A DNA stretch of 64,000 nucleotides from Streptomyces sp. Alt3 (GTDB taxonomy: Bacteria; Actinomycetota; Actinomycetes; Streptomycetales; Streptomycetaceae), in assembly GCF_030719215.1 (NCBI RefSeq), contig NZ_CP120983.1:5952001-6016000 (forward strand), in the 5' to 3' direction. Each line of letters begins with the position of its first letter. Position 1 is the first letter of the stretch. Made by a program: the position numbers and the translations under genes. Positions 1-7,299 of the stretch are shown piece after piece. Under the pieces are notes generated by a model. It saw nothing but the letters and a program-made list of their open reading frames with translations, ran no database searches and was not told the origin of the DNA.

Positions 1-115
1 GGTTTCGGACTACCCACCGGACAACATCAGCCACCCCTCTTCACACATAAGGGTGTCGATGTCCGGATTCGCCTGCGGAGGTGGGGGTGCCTGTGCTGTC
101 CCGTCTGTGCACATC
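1..115. other. Left-edge non-coding stretch
   Basis: No convincing gene lies here. On the minus strand a GTG at 34 opens a frame that leaves the window at base 1 (reads MADVVRWVVRN), but its only purine-rich stretch abuts the GTG, so spacing is poor for a ribosome site. This is probably the upstream region shared by the iron-regulated gene to the right and an unseen neighbour. Confidence 0.3.
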
Positions 116-134
116 TAAGGTGAGGCTTTCCTAA
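116..134 (+). promoter_or_regulatory. Iron box (DmdR/IdeR-type operator)
   Basis: TAAGGTGAGGCTTTCCTAA matches 15 of 19 positions of the actinobacterial DtxR/IdeR/DmdR box TTAGGTTAGGCTAACCTAA. It ends 35 bp before the ATG of the siderophore-binding lipoprotein gene, as expected for Fe2+-dependent repression. Iron boxes also precede efeO, hmuU and heme oxygenase in this window. Confidence 0.8.
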
Positions 135-169
135 GAATTTCCTGTGTCTTCCCCGAACCGGAGCAGAAC

Positions 170-1207
170 ATGTCCTTCAGACGCCGCGGCACCGCCGCGA
201 TCGGTCTCGCGGTCGCGGCCGCACTCTCCCTCTCGGCGTGCGGGGGCGACGACACGGCGGGCGGTCCGGCCGGCGACACCGGCGGCGACAAGAGGGCGGC
301 CGTCGCCACGGGCGGCAAGGACTTCGCCGACGCGGCGAAGAAGACGGCGGAGTACGGGACCGACGCCGAGGCCGGCGAGTTCCCCCGTACGGTCACCCAC
401 GCCATGGGCAGCACCTCGATCCAGGCCGCGCCCGAGCGCGTGGTCGTGCTCGACGTCGGCGAGTTCGACAACGTCGTCTCGCTCGGCGTGAAGCCCGTCG
501 GCTACGCGCCCTCCGAGGGCGACGAGGCCATTCCGTCGTACCTGAAGAAGGACGCGGGGAACCCGGTGAGCGTCGGGACGATCAACAGCCTCAACCTGGA
601 GGCGATCGCCGGCCTGAAGCCGGACCTGATCCTCGGCAGCCAGCTGCGCGCCGCGGACACGTACGACGAGCTCTCGAAGATCGCGCCGACCGTGTTCTCC
701 ATCCGCCCGGGCTTCACCTGGAAGGAGAACTACCTCCTGAACGCCGCCGCGCTCGACAGGACCGCGAAGGCGAAGTCCGAACTCGCCGCCTACGAGGCGA
801 ACGCGAAGAAGCTCGGCGAGGAGATCGGTCCCGACAAGCCGACCATCTCCATGGTCCGCTACCTGCCGGACAAGATCCGTCTCTACGCCAAGGCGTCCTT
901 CATCGGCACGATCCTCCAGGACGTGGGCCTGCCGCGGCCCGAGAACCAGCAGATCGACGATCTCGCCGCTGAGATCAGCCCCGAGAACATCGACCAGGCG
1001 GACGCCGACTGGATCTTCACCGGTGTCTACGGCGACGCGAAGGCCACCAAGCGTGACACCGCACGCGCCAACCCGCTGTGGAAGAACCTCGCCGCGGTGA
1101 AGGCCGGACAGGCCAAGGACGTCTCCGACGAGACCTGGTACCTCGGTCTCGGAGTCACCTCCGCGAACCTGGTCCTCGACGACCTCCGCGCCGACCTCGT
1201 CAAGTAA
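170..1207 (+). CDS. Iron-siderophore ABC transporter substrate-binding lipoprotein
   Basis: 345 aa. A basic N-terminus (MSFRRR) and hydrophobic stretch end in the lipobox LSAC with Cys24, so the protein should be diacylated and anchored to the outer face of the membrane. The body fits the FecB/FepB class III periplasmic-binding fold: 'RVVVLDVGEFDNVVSLGVKPVGYA' region near residues 89-112, and 'IAGLKPDLILGS' near 150. Its role would be to capture ferric siderophores for an ABC importer; no permease or ATPase lies next to it, so it is an orphan binding protein here. ATG at 170 has GGAG 7 nt upstream. The iron box at 116-134 implies repression when iron is plentiful. The exact ligand cannot be read from sequence. 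Confidence 0.9.
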   Translation: MSFRRRGTAAIGLAVAAALSLSACGGDDTAGGPAGDTGGDKRAAVATGGKDFADAAKKTAEYGTDAEAGEFPRTVTHAMGSTSIQAAPERVVVLDVGEFDNVVSLGVKPVGYAPSEGDEAIPSYLKKDAGNPVSVGTINSLNLEAIAGLKPDLILGSQLRAADTYDELSKIAPTVFSIRPGFTWKENYLLNAAALDRTAKAKSELAAYEANAKKLGEEIGPDKPTISMVRYLPDKIRLYAKASFIGTILQDVGLPRPENQQIDDLAAEISPENIDQADADWIFTGVYGDAKATKRDTARANPLWKNLAAVKAGQAKDVSDETWYLGLGVTSANLVLDDLRADLVK

Positions 1208-1291
1208 CGATTCGCACCGGCCGCGGGTCCCACCGAACGGGCCCCGGCGGCCAGGGGCGGCTGGGCACGGGGGACAGGTAGCCTTTCCTCC

Positions 1292-2128
1292 GTGCCCCGT
1301 CTGTCTGAAGTCATCGCCGAGCTCGACGCCCTCTGGCCTCCCGAGCGGGCCGAGGGATGGGACGCCGTCGGCACGGTCTGCGGCGATCCCGGAGCGGAGA
1401 TCGACCGGGTCCTCTTCGCCGTCGACCCCGTACAGCAGATCGCCGACGAGGCCCGTACCCTCGGCGCCCAGCTGATCGTCACCCACCACCCGCTCTATCT
1501 GCGCGGCACGACGACGGTCGCGGCCACCACCTTCAAGGGCCGGGTCGTGCACGGGCTGATCAAGCACGACATCGCCCTGCACGTCGCCCACACCAACGCC
1601 GACACCGCGGACCCCGGGGTCTCCGACGCCCTCGCCGCCGCCCTCGACCTGCGGGTCACCGGCCCCCTCGTGCCCGACCCCGCCGATGCCACGGGCCGCC
1701 GCGGGCTCGGCCGGGTCTGCGAGCTCGACCACCCCGAGACCCTCCGCGACTTCGCCGCCCGCGCCGCCGCCCGGCTCCCCGCCACCGCGCAGGGCATCCG
1801 GCTGGCCGGTGACCCGGACGCCCTCGTGCGCCGGGTCGCGGTGAGCGGCGGCTCCGGCGACAGCCTCTTCGACGACGTACGCGCCGCCGGTGTGGACGCC
1901 TTCCTCACCGCCGACCTGCGCCACCACCCGGCCTCCGAGGCCGTCCAGCACTCGCCGCTCTGCCTCGTCGATGCCGCACACTGGGCCACCGAATGGCCCT
2001 GGTGCGAGCAGGCCGCCGCGCAGCTCGACGCGATTTCCGACCGCCACGGATGGGACCTCCGGGTCCACGTCTCGAAGCAGGTCACCGACCCCTGGACCAC
2101 CCACCACTCTTCTGGAGCCCCCAACTGA
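1292..2128 (+). CDS. Nif3-like dinuclear metal-centre hexameric protein
   Basis: 278 aa. Metal-binding features of the Nif3/YbgI (DUF34) family are visible: THHPLYL (His65, His66) and HVAHTNAD (His100, Asp104), with a closing 'LVDAAHWATEWPWCE' segment near 227-241. The family forms hexamers with a two-metal site; some members are annotated GTP cyclohydrolase I type 2, but the physiological reaction is unsettled. The GTG start at 1292 has no Shine-Dalgarno; instead TAGCCT at 1279-1284 lies 7 nt upstream, suggesting a leaderless transcript. The stop overlaps the CTG start of the zinc-ribbon gene, and these two plus the RNase H/phosphatase gene form a block conserved in actinobacteria, including mycobacteria. 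Confidence 0.9.
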   Translation: MPRLSEVIAELDALWPPERAEGWDAVGTVCGDPGAEIDRVLFAVDPVQQIADEARTLGAQLIVTHHPLYLRGTTTVAATTFKGRVVHGLIKHDIALHVAHTNADTADPGVSDALAAALDLRVTGPLVPDPADATGRRGLGRVCELDHPETLRDFAARAAARLPATAQGIRLAGDPDALVRRVAVSGGSGDSLFDDVRAAGVDAFLTADLRHHPASEAVQHSPLCLVDAAHWATEWPWCEQAAAQLDAISDRHGWDLRVHVSKQVTDPWTTHHSSGAPN

Positions 2129-2868
2129 ACGCCGCGCCCGCCGACCAGATCCGACTCCTCGAAGTCCAGGCACTCGACGTACGTCTGTCGCAGCTCTCCC
2201 ACAAGCGCACGTCGCTGCCCGAGCACGCCGAGCTGGACTCGCTCAACAGTGACCTCGCACAGCTGCGCGACCTGCTCGTCGCCTCGCAGACCGAGGAGAG
2301 CGACACCACCCGCGAGCAGACCAAGGCGGAGCAGGACGTCGACCAGGTGCGCCAGCGTGCCGTCCGCGACCAGCAGCGGCTCGACTCCGGCGCGGTCTCC
2401 TCGCCGAAGGACCTCGAGAACCTGCAGCGCGAGATCACCTCGCTCGCCAAGCGCCAGGGTGACCTGGAGGACGTCGTCCTCGAGATCATGGAGCGCCGCG
2501 AGTCCGCCCAGGAGCGCGTCGCCGAACTGACCGAGCGCGTCGGTGCGGTGCAGGCCAAGGTCGACGACGCGACCGCCCGCCGGGACGCCGCGACGCGGGA
2601 ACTCGACGCCGAGGCCGCCACCGTGGCCAAGGACCGCGAGGTCGTCGCGGGCGCGGTCCCCGCCGACCTGCTGAAGCTCTACGACAAGCTGCGCGCCCAG
2701 CAGGGCGGCGTCGGCGCTGCCCGGCTCTACCAGCGTCGCTGCGAGGGCTGCCGCCTGGAGCTGAACATCACCGAGGTCAACGACGTGAAGGCCGCGTCGC
2801 CCGAGACGGTGCTGCGCTGCGAGAACTGCCACCGCATCCTGGTCCGCACCTCGGAGTCGGGCCTGTAA
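2125..2868 (+). CDS. Coiled-coil protein with C-terminal C4 zinc ribbon
   Basis: 247 aa. Most of the protein is charged alpha-helical coiled coil (about residues 10-190, rich in Glu/Gln/Arg heptads). It ends in a zinc ribbon with two CxxC knuckles, CEGC and CENC. It belongs to the C4-type zinc-ribbon (DUF164-like) family; the role is unknown, with nucleic-acid binding suggested. I start it at CTG 2125, which shares bases with the TGA of the Nif3 gene (CTGA), because GGAG at 2114-2117 is 7 nt upstream and no ATG/GTG fits. A start further upstream (about 1993) would require long overlap with the Nif3 gene. The stop TAA overlaps the ATG of the next gene, so the three are translationally coupled. 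Confidence 0.88.
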   Translation: MNAAPADQIRLLEVQALDVRLSQLSHKRTSLPEHAELDSLNSDLAQLRDLLVASQTEESDTTREQTKAEQDVDQVRQRAVRDQQRLDSGAVSSPKDLENLQREITSLAKRQGDLEDVVLEIMERRESAQERVAELTERVGAVQAKVDDATARRDAATRELDAEAATVAKDREVVAGAVPADLLKLYDKLRAQQGGVGAARLYQRRCEGCRLELNITEVNDVKAASPETVLRCENCHRILVRTSESGL

Positions 2869-4133
2869 TGCCCGCTCCCCGCCGGCTGGTCGTCGAGGCG
2901 GACGGCGGCTCCCGGGGCAACCCGGGGCCCGCCGGTTACGGCGCCGTCGTCCTCGACCCGCTCGACACCGCCACGCTCGCCGAGGCGGCCGAGTACATCG
3001 GGGTCGCGACGAACAACGTGGCGGAGTACCGCGGCCTGATCGCCGGTCTCAAGGCGGTCAGGGACCTGTTCCCGGACACCCCTGTGCAGGTGCGCGTCCG
3101 GATGGACTCCAAGCTGGTGGTCGAGCAGATGTCGGGGCGCTGGAAGATCAAGCACCCCGACATGAAGCCGCTCGCCGAGGAGGCCGCGCGCATCCTGCCC
3201 GCCTCCTCGGTCACGTACGAGTGGATCCCGCGCGCGGAGAACAAGCACGCGGACCGGCTCGCCAACGAGGCGATGGACGCCGGTGGACGGGGCGAGCAGT
3301 GGGACCCGGGGGCCTCGACGGCCGACATGGAGACGACCCGCACGCGCGTCCTCCACGAGCAGCAGCCTCCGTCAGGACCGCCCGGTGACGCGGCAGCCGG
3401 TGCGGCCAGGGTCCGTGCCGCCCTGGCCGCCGCCCGCCCGGCGACGGCCGCCCCCCAGGCGGACTCCGCGGACGCACCGCAAGTGGGCTGGGGGAGTGCG
3501 CCGGACCTGGGCGCGCCCGCCACCTTCGTCCTGCTCCGGCACGGCGAGACCGCGCTCACCCCCGAGAAGCGTTTCTCGGGGAGCGGCGGCAGCGACCCCG
3601 AGCTGTCGGCGACGGGCCGTCAGCAGGCAGCCCGCGCGGCGGAGGCGTTCGCCGCCCGGGGCACGGTCCAGGAGATCGTGAGCTCCCCGCTGCGACGCTG
3701 CCGTGAGACGGCGGAAGCCGTGGCCGGACGGCTCGGCCTGGAGGTCCGTATCGAGGACGGCCTGCGCGAGACGGACTTCGGTGCCTGGGAGGGCCTCACC
3801 TTCGCCGAGGTGCGGGAGCGCCACGGCGCGGACCTCACCGCCTGGCTGGCCTCCCCCGACGTGGCACCCACGGGTGGCGGCGAGAGCTTCGCCGAGGTGG
3901 CCGAGCGGGTCTCGGCGGCGCGGGACCGGCTGATCGCCCTTCACGCGGGCCGCACGGCGCTGCTGGTCACGCACGTCACCCCGATCAAGACCCTGGTCCG
4001 GCTCGCGCTGGGTGCCCCTCCGGAGTCGCTGTTCCGCATGGAACTCTCGCCCGCCTCCGTCTCGACGGTGGCTTACTACGCCGACGGGAACCCGTCGCTG
4101 AGACTCCTCAACGACACCTCGCACCTGCGGTAG
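2868..4133 (+). CDS. Bifunctional RNase H / acid phosphatase (CobC-like)
   Basis: 421 aa, two domains. Residues 5-137 are an RNase HI domain with the acidic triad Asp12 (in ADGGSRGNPG), Glu54 and Asp80 plus Asp129. It would cleave RNA in RNA:DNA hybrids. Residues 218-421 are a histidine-phosphatase domain with RHGE (224-227), the 'ETDFGAWEG' acid loop and the late VTHVTPIKT histidine, resembling alpha-ribazole phosphatase CobC. An Ala/Pro-rich linker of about 80 residues joins them. This fusion is known from mycobacteria (Rv2228c type). The ATG overlaps the preceding stop (TAATG). The stop TAG lies in the first copy of a 30-bp tandem repeat. Confidence 0.92.
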   Translation: MPAPRRLVVEADGGSRGNPGPAGYGAVVLDPLDTATLAEAAEYIGVATNNVAEYRGLIAGLKAVRDLFPDTPVQVRVRMDSKLVVEQMSGRWKIKHPDMKPLAEEAARILPASSVTYEWIPRAENKHADRLANEAMDAGGRGEQWDPGASTADMETTRTRVLHEQQPPSGPPGDAAAGAARVRAALAAARPATAAPQADSADAPQVGWGSAPDLGAPATFVLLRHGETALTPEKRFSGSGGSDPELSATGRQQAARAAEAFAARGTVQEIVSSPLRRCRETAEAVAGRLGLEVRIEDGLRETDFGAWEGLTFAEVRERHGADLTAWLASPDVAPTGGGESFAEVAERVSAARDRLIALHAGRTALLVTHVTPIKTLVRLALGAPPESLFRMELSPASVSTVAYYADGNPSLRLLNDTSHLR

Positions 4134-4183
4134 GGGCCCAGGGCATCGGCCTGCCTGCGGTCGGGGCCCAGGGCATCGGCCTG
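4124..4183. repeat. Two-copy 30-bp tandem repeat over a stop codon
   Basis: Copies 4124-4153 and 4154-4183 differ at a single base (A4132 versus C4162). The first includes the TAG of the RNase H/phosphatase gene; the second carries TCG there. This looks like a recent tandem duplication of the 3' end rather than a regulatory array. Confidence 0.85.
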
Positions 4184-4223
4184 CTGTACGCGGTCCGGAC
4201 GGCGAGCTGAGCCTGCCCGGGGC

Positions 4224-4871
4224 TCAGCCGCGGCCCAGTGCCGACGCCTCGGCGGCCAGCCGCTCCACACGTCCCCAGTCCTTCGCCGCGACCGCGTCAC
4301 CGGGCACCATCCAGCTGCCGCCGACGCAGCCGACGTTGGGCAGGGCCAGGTACGACGGCGCCGAGGCCAGGGAGACGCCGCCCGTCGGGCAGAACCGGGC
4401 CTGGGGGAGCGGGGACGCCAGGGCCTTCAGATAGGCGGTGCCGCCCGCGGCCTCGGCGGGGAAGAACTTCATCTCCGTGATCCCGCGCTCCAGCAGCGCC
4501 ACGACCTCGGAGGTCGTCGAGACGCCCGGCAGGAACGGCACGCCCGAGGCCTTCATCGCGTCCAGCAGTGCGTCCGTCCAGCCGGGGCTGACCAGGAAGC
4601 GGGCCCCCGCGGTGACGGTGTCCGTCACGTGTGCCGGGGAGATCACGGTGCCCGCGCCGACCACGGCGTCCGGGACCTCCGAGGCGATCGCCCGGATCGC
4701 GTCGAGGGCGGCCGCCGTACGCAGCGTGACCTCGATGGCGGGCAGCCCGCCCGCGACGAGCGCGCGGGCCAGCGGCACGGCGTCGGCCGCGTCCTCCAGG
4801 ACGACGACGGGGACGACGGGGGCGAGGTCCAGCACGGAAGCGGACACGGCGGCGGGCGCGGAGGAGGTCAT
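4224..4871 (-). CDS. eda: KDPG/KHG aldolase
   Basis: 215 aa. Class I aldolase of the Entner-Doudoroff pathway, splitting 2-keto-3-deoxy-6-phosphogluconate into pyruvate and glyceraldehyde 3-phosphate (and possibly 4-hydroxy-2-oxoglutarate). Visible family residues: Glu47 in PAIEVTLRT, GAGT (73-76), PGVSTT (115-120) and the Schiff-base Lys135 in EMKFFPAEA. Length is typical of about 200-215 aa. ATG at 4871 has AGGA 8 nt upstream. It follows the yaaA gene in the same direction with a 71-bp gap, so co-transcription is possible. No Entner-Doudoroff dehydratase is nearby, so a wider 2-oxo acid role is possible. Confidence 0.92.
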   Translation of the reverse strand: MTSSAPAAVSASVLDLAPVVPVVVLEDAADAVPLARALVAGGLPAIEVTLRTAAALDAIRAIASEVPDAVVGAGTVISPAHVTDTVTAGARFLVSPGWTDALLDAMKASGVPFLPGVSTTSEVVALLERGITEMKFFPAEAAGGTAYLKALASPLPQARFCPTGGVSLASAPSYLALPNVGCVGGSWMVPGDAVAAKDWGRVERLAAEASALGRG

Positions 4872-4942
4872 GGACTCATCCTGCCGCGAGAACCGCACAC
4901 TGCGCAACGAGCGTTGCGTATGATGCAACGCCTCCGGGCCGG

Positions 4943-5743
4943 TCAGTGGATCTCCGTGACCACCACGTCGAGCGCCCAGGGCCGTCCGGCCCGCGCGGGG
5001 GCCTGCGCCTCCACCGTGTATCCGAGGTCGCGCAGCACCTCCACCAGCTCCGCCGGGCCCTTCGGCCGGGCCCCGGCCAGCAGCAGGTCGCGCACCATCC
5101 GGCCCTTGGTGGCCTTGTTGAAGTGGCTGACCACGGACCGCTTCTCCACCCCGTCCACCACCCGGGACTGGAGCACCCGCACGCTCACCGTGCGCTCCGC
5201 GACCTCGCCCGAGGGCTTCCACGCCCCGGCGTACGCGGACGAACGCAGATCGAGGACCGGCCCGCCCTCGGCCGCCTCCGGCATGACCGAGGCCATCGGA
5301 GTGCGCCAGTACGCGTTCAGGGCGCCCAGGCCCGGCAGTTTCACCCCCATCGAGCAGCGGTACGAGGGAATCCGGTCGCCCACCCGCACCGCGCCCCACA
5401 GCCCCGAGAACACCAGTAGGGACGTCCCGGCGCGCCGCTTGGCCGCCGCGTCCAGCGTTCCCAGGCCGAGGGCGTCGTACAGCACCCCGGTGTAGATCTC
5501 CCCGGCGGGCCGGGTCCCGGCAGTCCGAAGCTCCGCGTTCTTCGCGACCTCGCCCCGCAGACCCTCGCTCAGGCCGAGCACCTCACGGGCCTTCTCCTCG
5601 TCCGCCACGCACAGCTCGACCAGCTCGTCGAGGATCGCCGCCCGGGCGTCCGCGAGACCCGGCAGGGACAGGGACTCCGGCTTCAGCGGTGCCCCGCGCC
5701 CCGAGGCGGCCTTACCTTCGGACGGCGGCAACAGCACGAGCAC
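4943..5743 (-). CDS. yaaA: Peroxide stress protein YaaA (DUF328/UPF0246)
   Basis: 266 aa. The N-terminus LVLLPPSEGK and the central YTGVLYDALG, 'FSGLWG' and late 'VVSHFNKATKGRMVRDLL' segments are hallmarks of the YaaA family. E. coli YaaA lowers intracellular free iron during H2O2 stress and binds DNA; the biochemical activity remains uncertain. Start GTG 5743 has AAGGAG 8 nt upstream. Length is in the usual range (about 250-260 aa). It is followed on the same strand by eda and is divergent from the TetR gene at 5988. Confidence 0.9.
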   Translation of the reverse strand: MLVLLPPSEGKAASGRGAPLKPESLSLPGLADARAAILDELVELCVADEEKAREVLGLSEGLRGEVAKNAELRTAGTRPAGEIYTGVLYDALGLGTLDAAAKRRAGTSLLVFSGLWGAVRVGDRIPSYRCSMGVKLPGLGALNAYWRTPMASVMPEAAEGGPVLDLRSSAYAGAWKPSGEVAERTVSVRVLQSRVVDGVEKRSVVSHFNKATKGRMVRDLLLAGARPKGPAELVEVLRDLGYTVEAQAPARAGRPWALDVVVTEIH

Positions 5744-5987
5744 GGGCGTTCTCCTTCATGCGTGGAACAGGGCCCCTCACACGCGGGAAGCCCTCCCGCA
5801 AGGGTACGGTCCGGTCCGCGCCCGCCCCGCCGGAGACCGGCGCCGGGTACACCTTGTCCACGGACGCCTGCCGAGTGTGCCGCGTACCCGGGACGAGGTC
5901 CGTGACGACCGGCTTGTCCGCATCTCGTACGATCACGTCCTCGGCCGCGGACTGCGTACCGACTCCGTACCAGGGAAGGTCTCATGC

Positions 5988-6521
5988 GTGAGTGACCTCG
6001 CCATCGCCCCCACGGCCGGCAGGCCCCGGCAGATCGTCGCCGCCGCGCGCGCCCTGCTGGAGGCGGAGGGCCCCGAAGCGCTCACCATGCGCCGGCTGGC
6101 CGACCGGGTGGGCGTCAAGGCGCCTTCCCTCTACAAACACTTCCCGGACAAGTCCTCCGTGGTGGCGGCACTGGCCGCCGAGATGCTCCGTGAGACCGCC
6201 GGGGTCCTCACGGCCGCCGAGGCTGCGGCGCCCGGCTCCTTCTCCGCGCTCGCCACCGCCTACCGCGCCTACGCCCTGGCGCACCCGCACCTCTACCTCC
6301 TCACGATGGGCCGCGCCCTGCCCGCCGGAGGAGCGGCGGACGCGGCGGCCGCACCGCTGTTCCGTGCCGCCGGCGGCGACGAGGACCGGGCCCGGGCGGC
6401 CTGGGCCTTCGCCCACGGGATGGTCGTCCTGGAGCTCAACGGCCGCTTCCCTCCGGGCGCCGACCTCTCCGCGGCCTGGGAGGCCGGCATCGAGGCCTTC
6501 ACCCCCGGCCCCGCCGGGTAG
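5988..6521 (+). CDS. TetR/AcrR family transcriptional regulator
   Basis: 177 aa. The N-terminal helix-turn-helix is clear: 'ALTMRRLADRVGVKAPSLYKHFPDKSSVVAAL' at about residues 30-61. It is followed by a ligand-binding C-terminal domain of the TetR_C_33/WHG-like sort ('AYALAHPHLYLLTMGR'). I use GTG 5988 because GGAAGG lies 8 nt upstream at 5974-5979; an ATG at 5984 is out of frame and hits a stop after three codons. Its target is unknown; yaaA is the divergent neighbour and a self- or yaaA-control role is only a guess. Its stop codon overlaps the probable -10 box of rnpB. Confidence 0.85.
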   Translation: MSDLAIAPTAGRPRQIVAAARALLEAEGPEALTMRRLADRVGVKAPSLYKHFPDKSSVVAALAAEMLRETAGVLTAAEAAAPGSFSALATAYRAYALAHPHLYLLTMGRALPAGGAADAAAAPLFRAAGGDEDRARAAWAFAHGMVVLELNGRFPPGADLSAAWEAGIEAFTPGPAG

Positions 6522-6524
6522 CAT
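6498..6524 (+). promoter_or_regulatory. Probable rnpB promoter
   Basis: TAGCAT at 6519-6524 is a good -10 candidate and its first three bases are the TAG stop of the tetR gene. TTCACC at 6498-6503 is a weak -35 with a short 15-bp spacer. Transcription would begin near 6531-6535, matching the 5' end of the P1 helix of RNase P RNA. Confidence 0.45.
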
Positions 6525-6533
6525 GGTCACCAC

Positions 6534-6942
6534 GGCAGACGAGCCGGGCGGACGGCCGCGTGAGGATCTCCGGATCCTCCCGAGGAACGTCCGGGCTCCA
6601 CAGGGCAGGGTGATGGCTAACGGCCACCCGGGGTGACCCGCGGGACAGTGCCACAGAAAACAGACCGCCGGGGACCTCGGTCCCCGGTAAGGGTGAAACG
6701 GTGGTGTAAGAGACCACCAGCGTCCGAGGCGACTCGGACGGCTAGGTAAACCCCACCCGGAGCAAGGTCAAGAGGGAGCACCCCGGTGCTCCTGCGCGAA
6801 CGTCCGAGGGCTGCCCGCCCGAGTTCGCGGGTAGACCGCACGAGACCGGCAGCAATGCCGGTCCTAGATGGATGGCCGTCTCCCCGGCCGCCGCGAGGCG
6901 ACCGGGCGACAGAACCCGGCGTACAGCCCGACTCGTCTGCCG
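6534..6942 (+). ncRNA. rnpB: RNase P RNA (type A)
   Basis: Catalytic RNA that removes 5' leaders from pre-tRNAs. Recognised by the conserved P4/CR-I core GAGGAACGTCCGGGCTCCAC (about 6580-6602), 'ACAGAAAACAGACCGCC' region (6652-6668), AGGGTGAAACGGTGGTGTAA (6688-6708), 'AGAGGGAGCACC' and the CR-V end 'GGCGACAGAACCCGGCGTACAG' (about 6906-6925). The P1 helix closes the molecule: CAGACGAGCCGGGC near 6535 pairs with GCCCGACTCGTCTG near 6927-6940, with G-U allowance. Length of about 405 nt fits streptomycete type A RNAs. Exact ends are approximate by a few bases. Confidence 0.96.
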
Positions 6943-6955
6943 CTCCACCTTCCGC

Positions 6956-6985
6956 AAGGGCCTCCGGTGCGCCGCAAAGGCCCTT
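6956..6985 (+). terminator. Terminator of rnpB
   Basis: Inverted repeat AAGGGCCT (6956-6963) / AGGCCCTT (6978-6985) with a 14-nt loop, followed by TT, starting about 14 nt after the end of RNase P RNA. Confidence 0.6.
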
Positions 6986-7299
6986 TCCGGCCGTTCTGCG
7001 GTCTTCGGATTCCAAGCGGCTCCCGGTGGCCCCTGCCCCCGCATCCCGACCGTGGTGCCCCGGCATCGGCGACCCGTGTCCGGACCGCGTCGGAGTGGCC
7101 GGAAGGTTCCAGCCACAACGTGAACGAATGCTTCCGGTATGCGGAGGCAAGTTGATCACTTGCACCCCAAACCCGATAGGCTCCGTCGCGGCGCGGCGAG
7201 TTGACTCGAACTCACTCGGCCGCTGCCGCGCTGCCCGCTCGACATGTGCGGCGCCCGCACGACCCCCCTGTTCGATTGTGTTGCTCTCGAAGGATGCAG
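6986..7299 (+). other. Upstream region of the conservon
   Basis: No gene seen. A possible cvnA promoter is TTGATC (7152-7157) with TAGGCT (7177-7182), spacer 19 bp, giving an untranslated leader of about 110 nt. GAAGGA at 7289-7294 is the ribosome site for ATG 7300. Confidence 0.35.

Noticed and set aside
1207..1260. Terminator after the first gene
   Set aside because: The inverted GC stretches around 1217-1255 pair only imperfectly; I could not define a convincing stem.
131..2173. Long minus-strand open frame of about 680 codons
   Set aside because: It is the complement of well-supported plus-strand genes (binding lipoprotein, Nif3), with Gly/Val/Arg-rich low-complexity translation typical of antisense frames in GC-rich DNA.
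4124..4183. CRISPR-like repeat
   Set aside because: Only two copies with no spacer between them, and no cas genes.
7201..7299. Upstream-extended cvnA start
   Set aside because: The extra residues are basic and low-complexity; GAAGGA 5 nt before ATG 7300 gives a better start directly before the first membrane segment.
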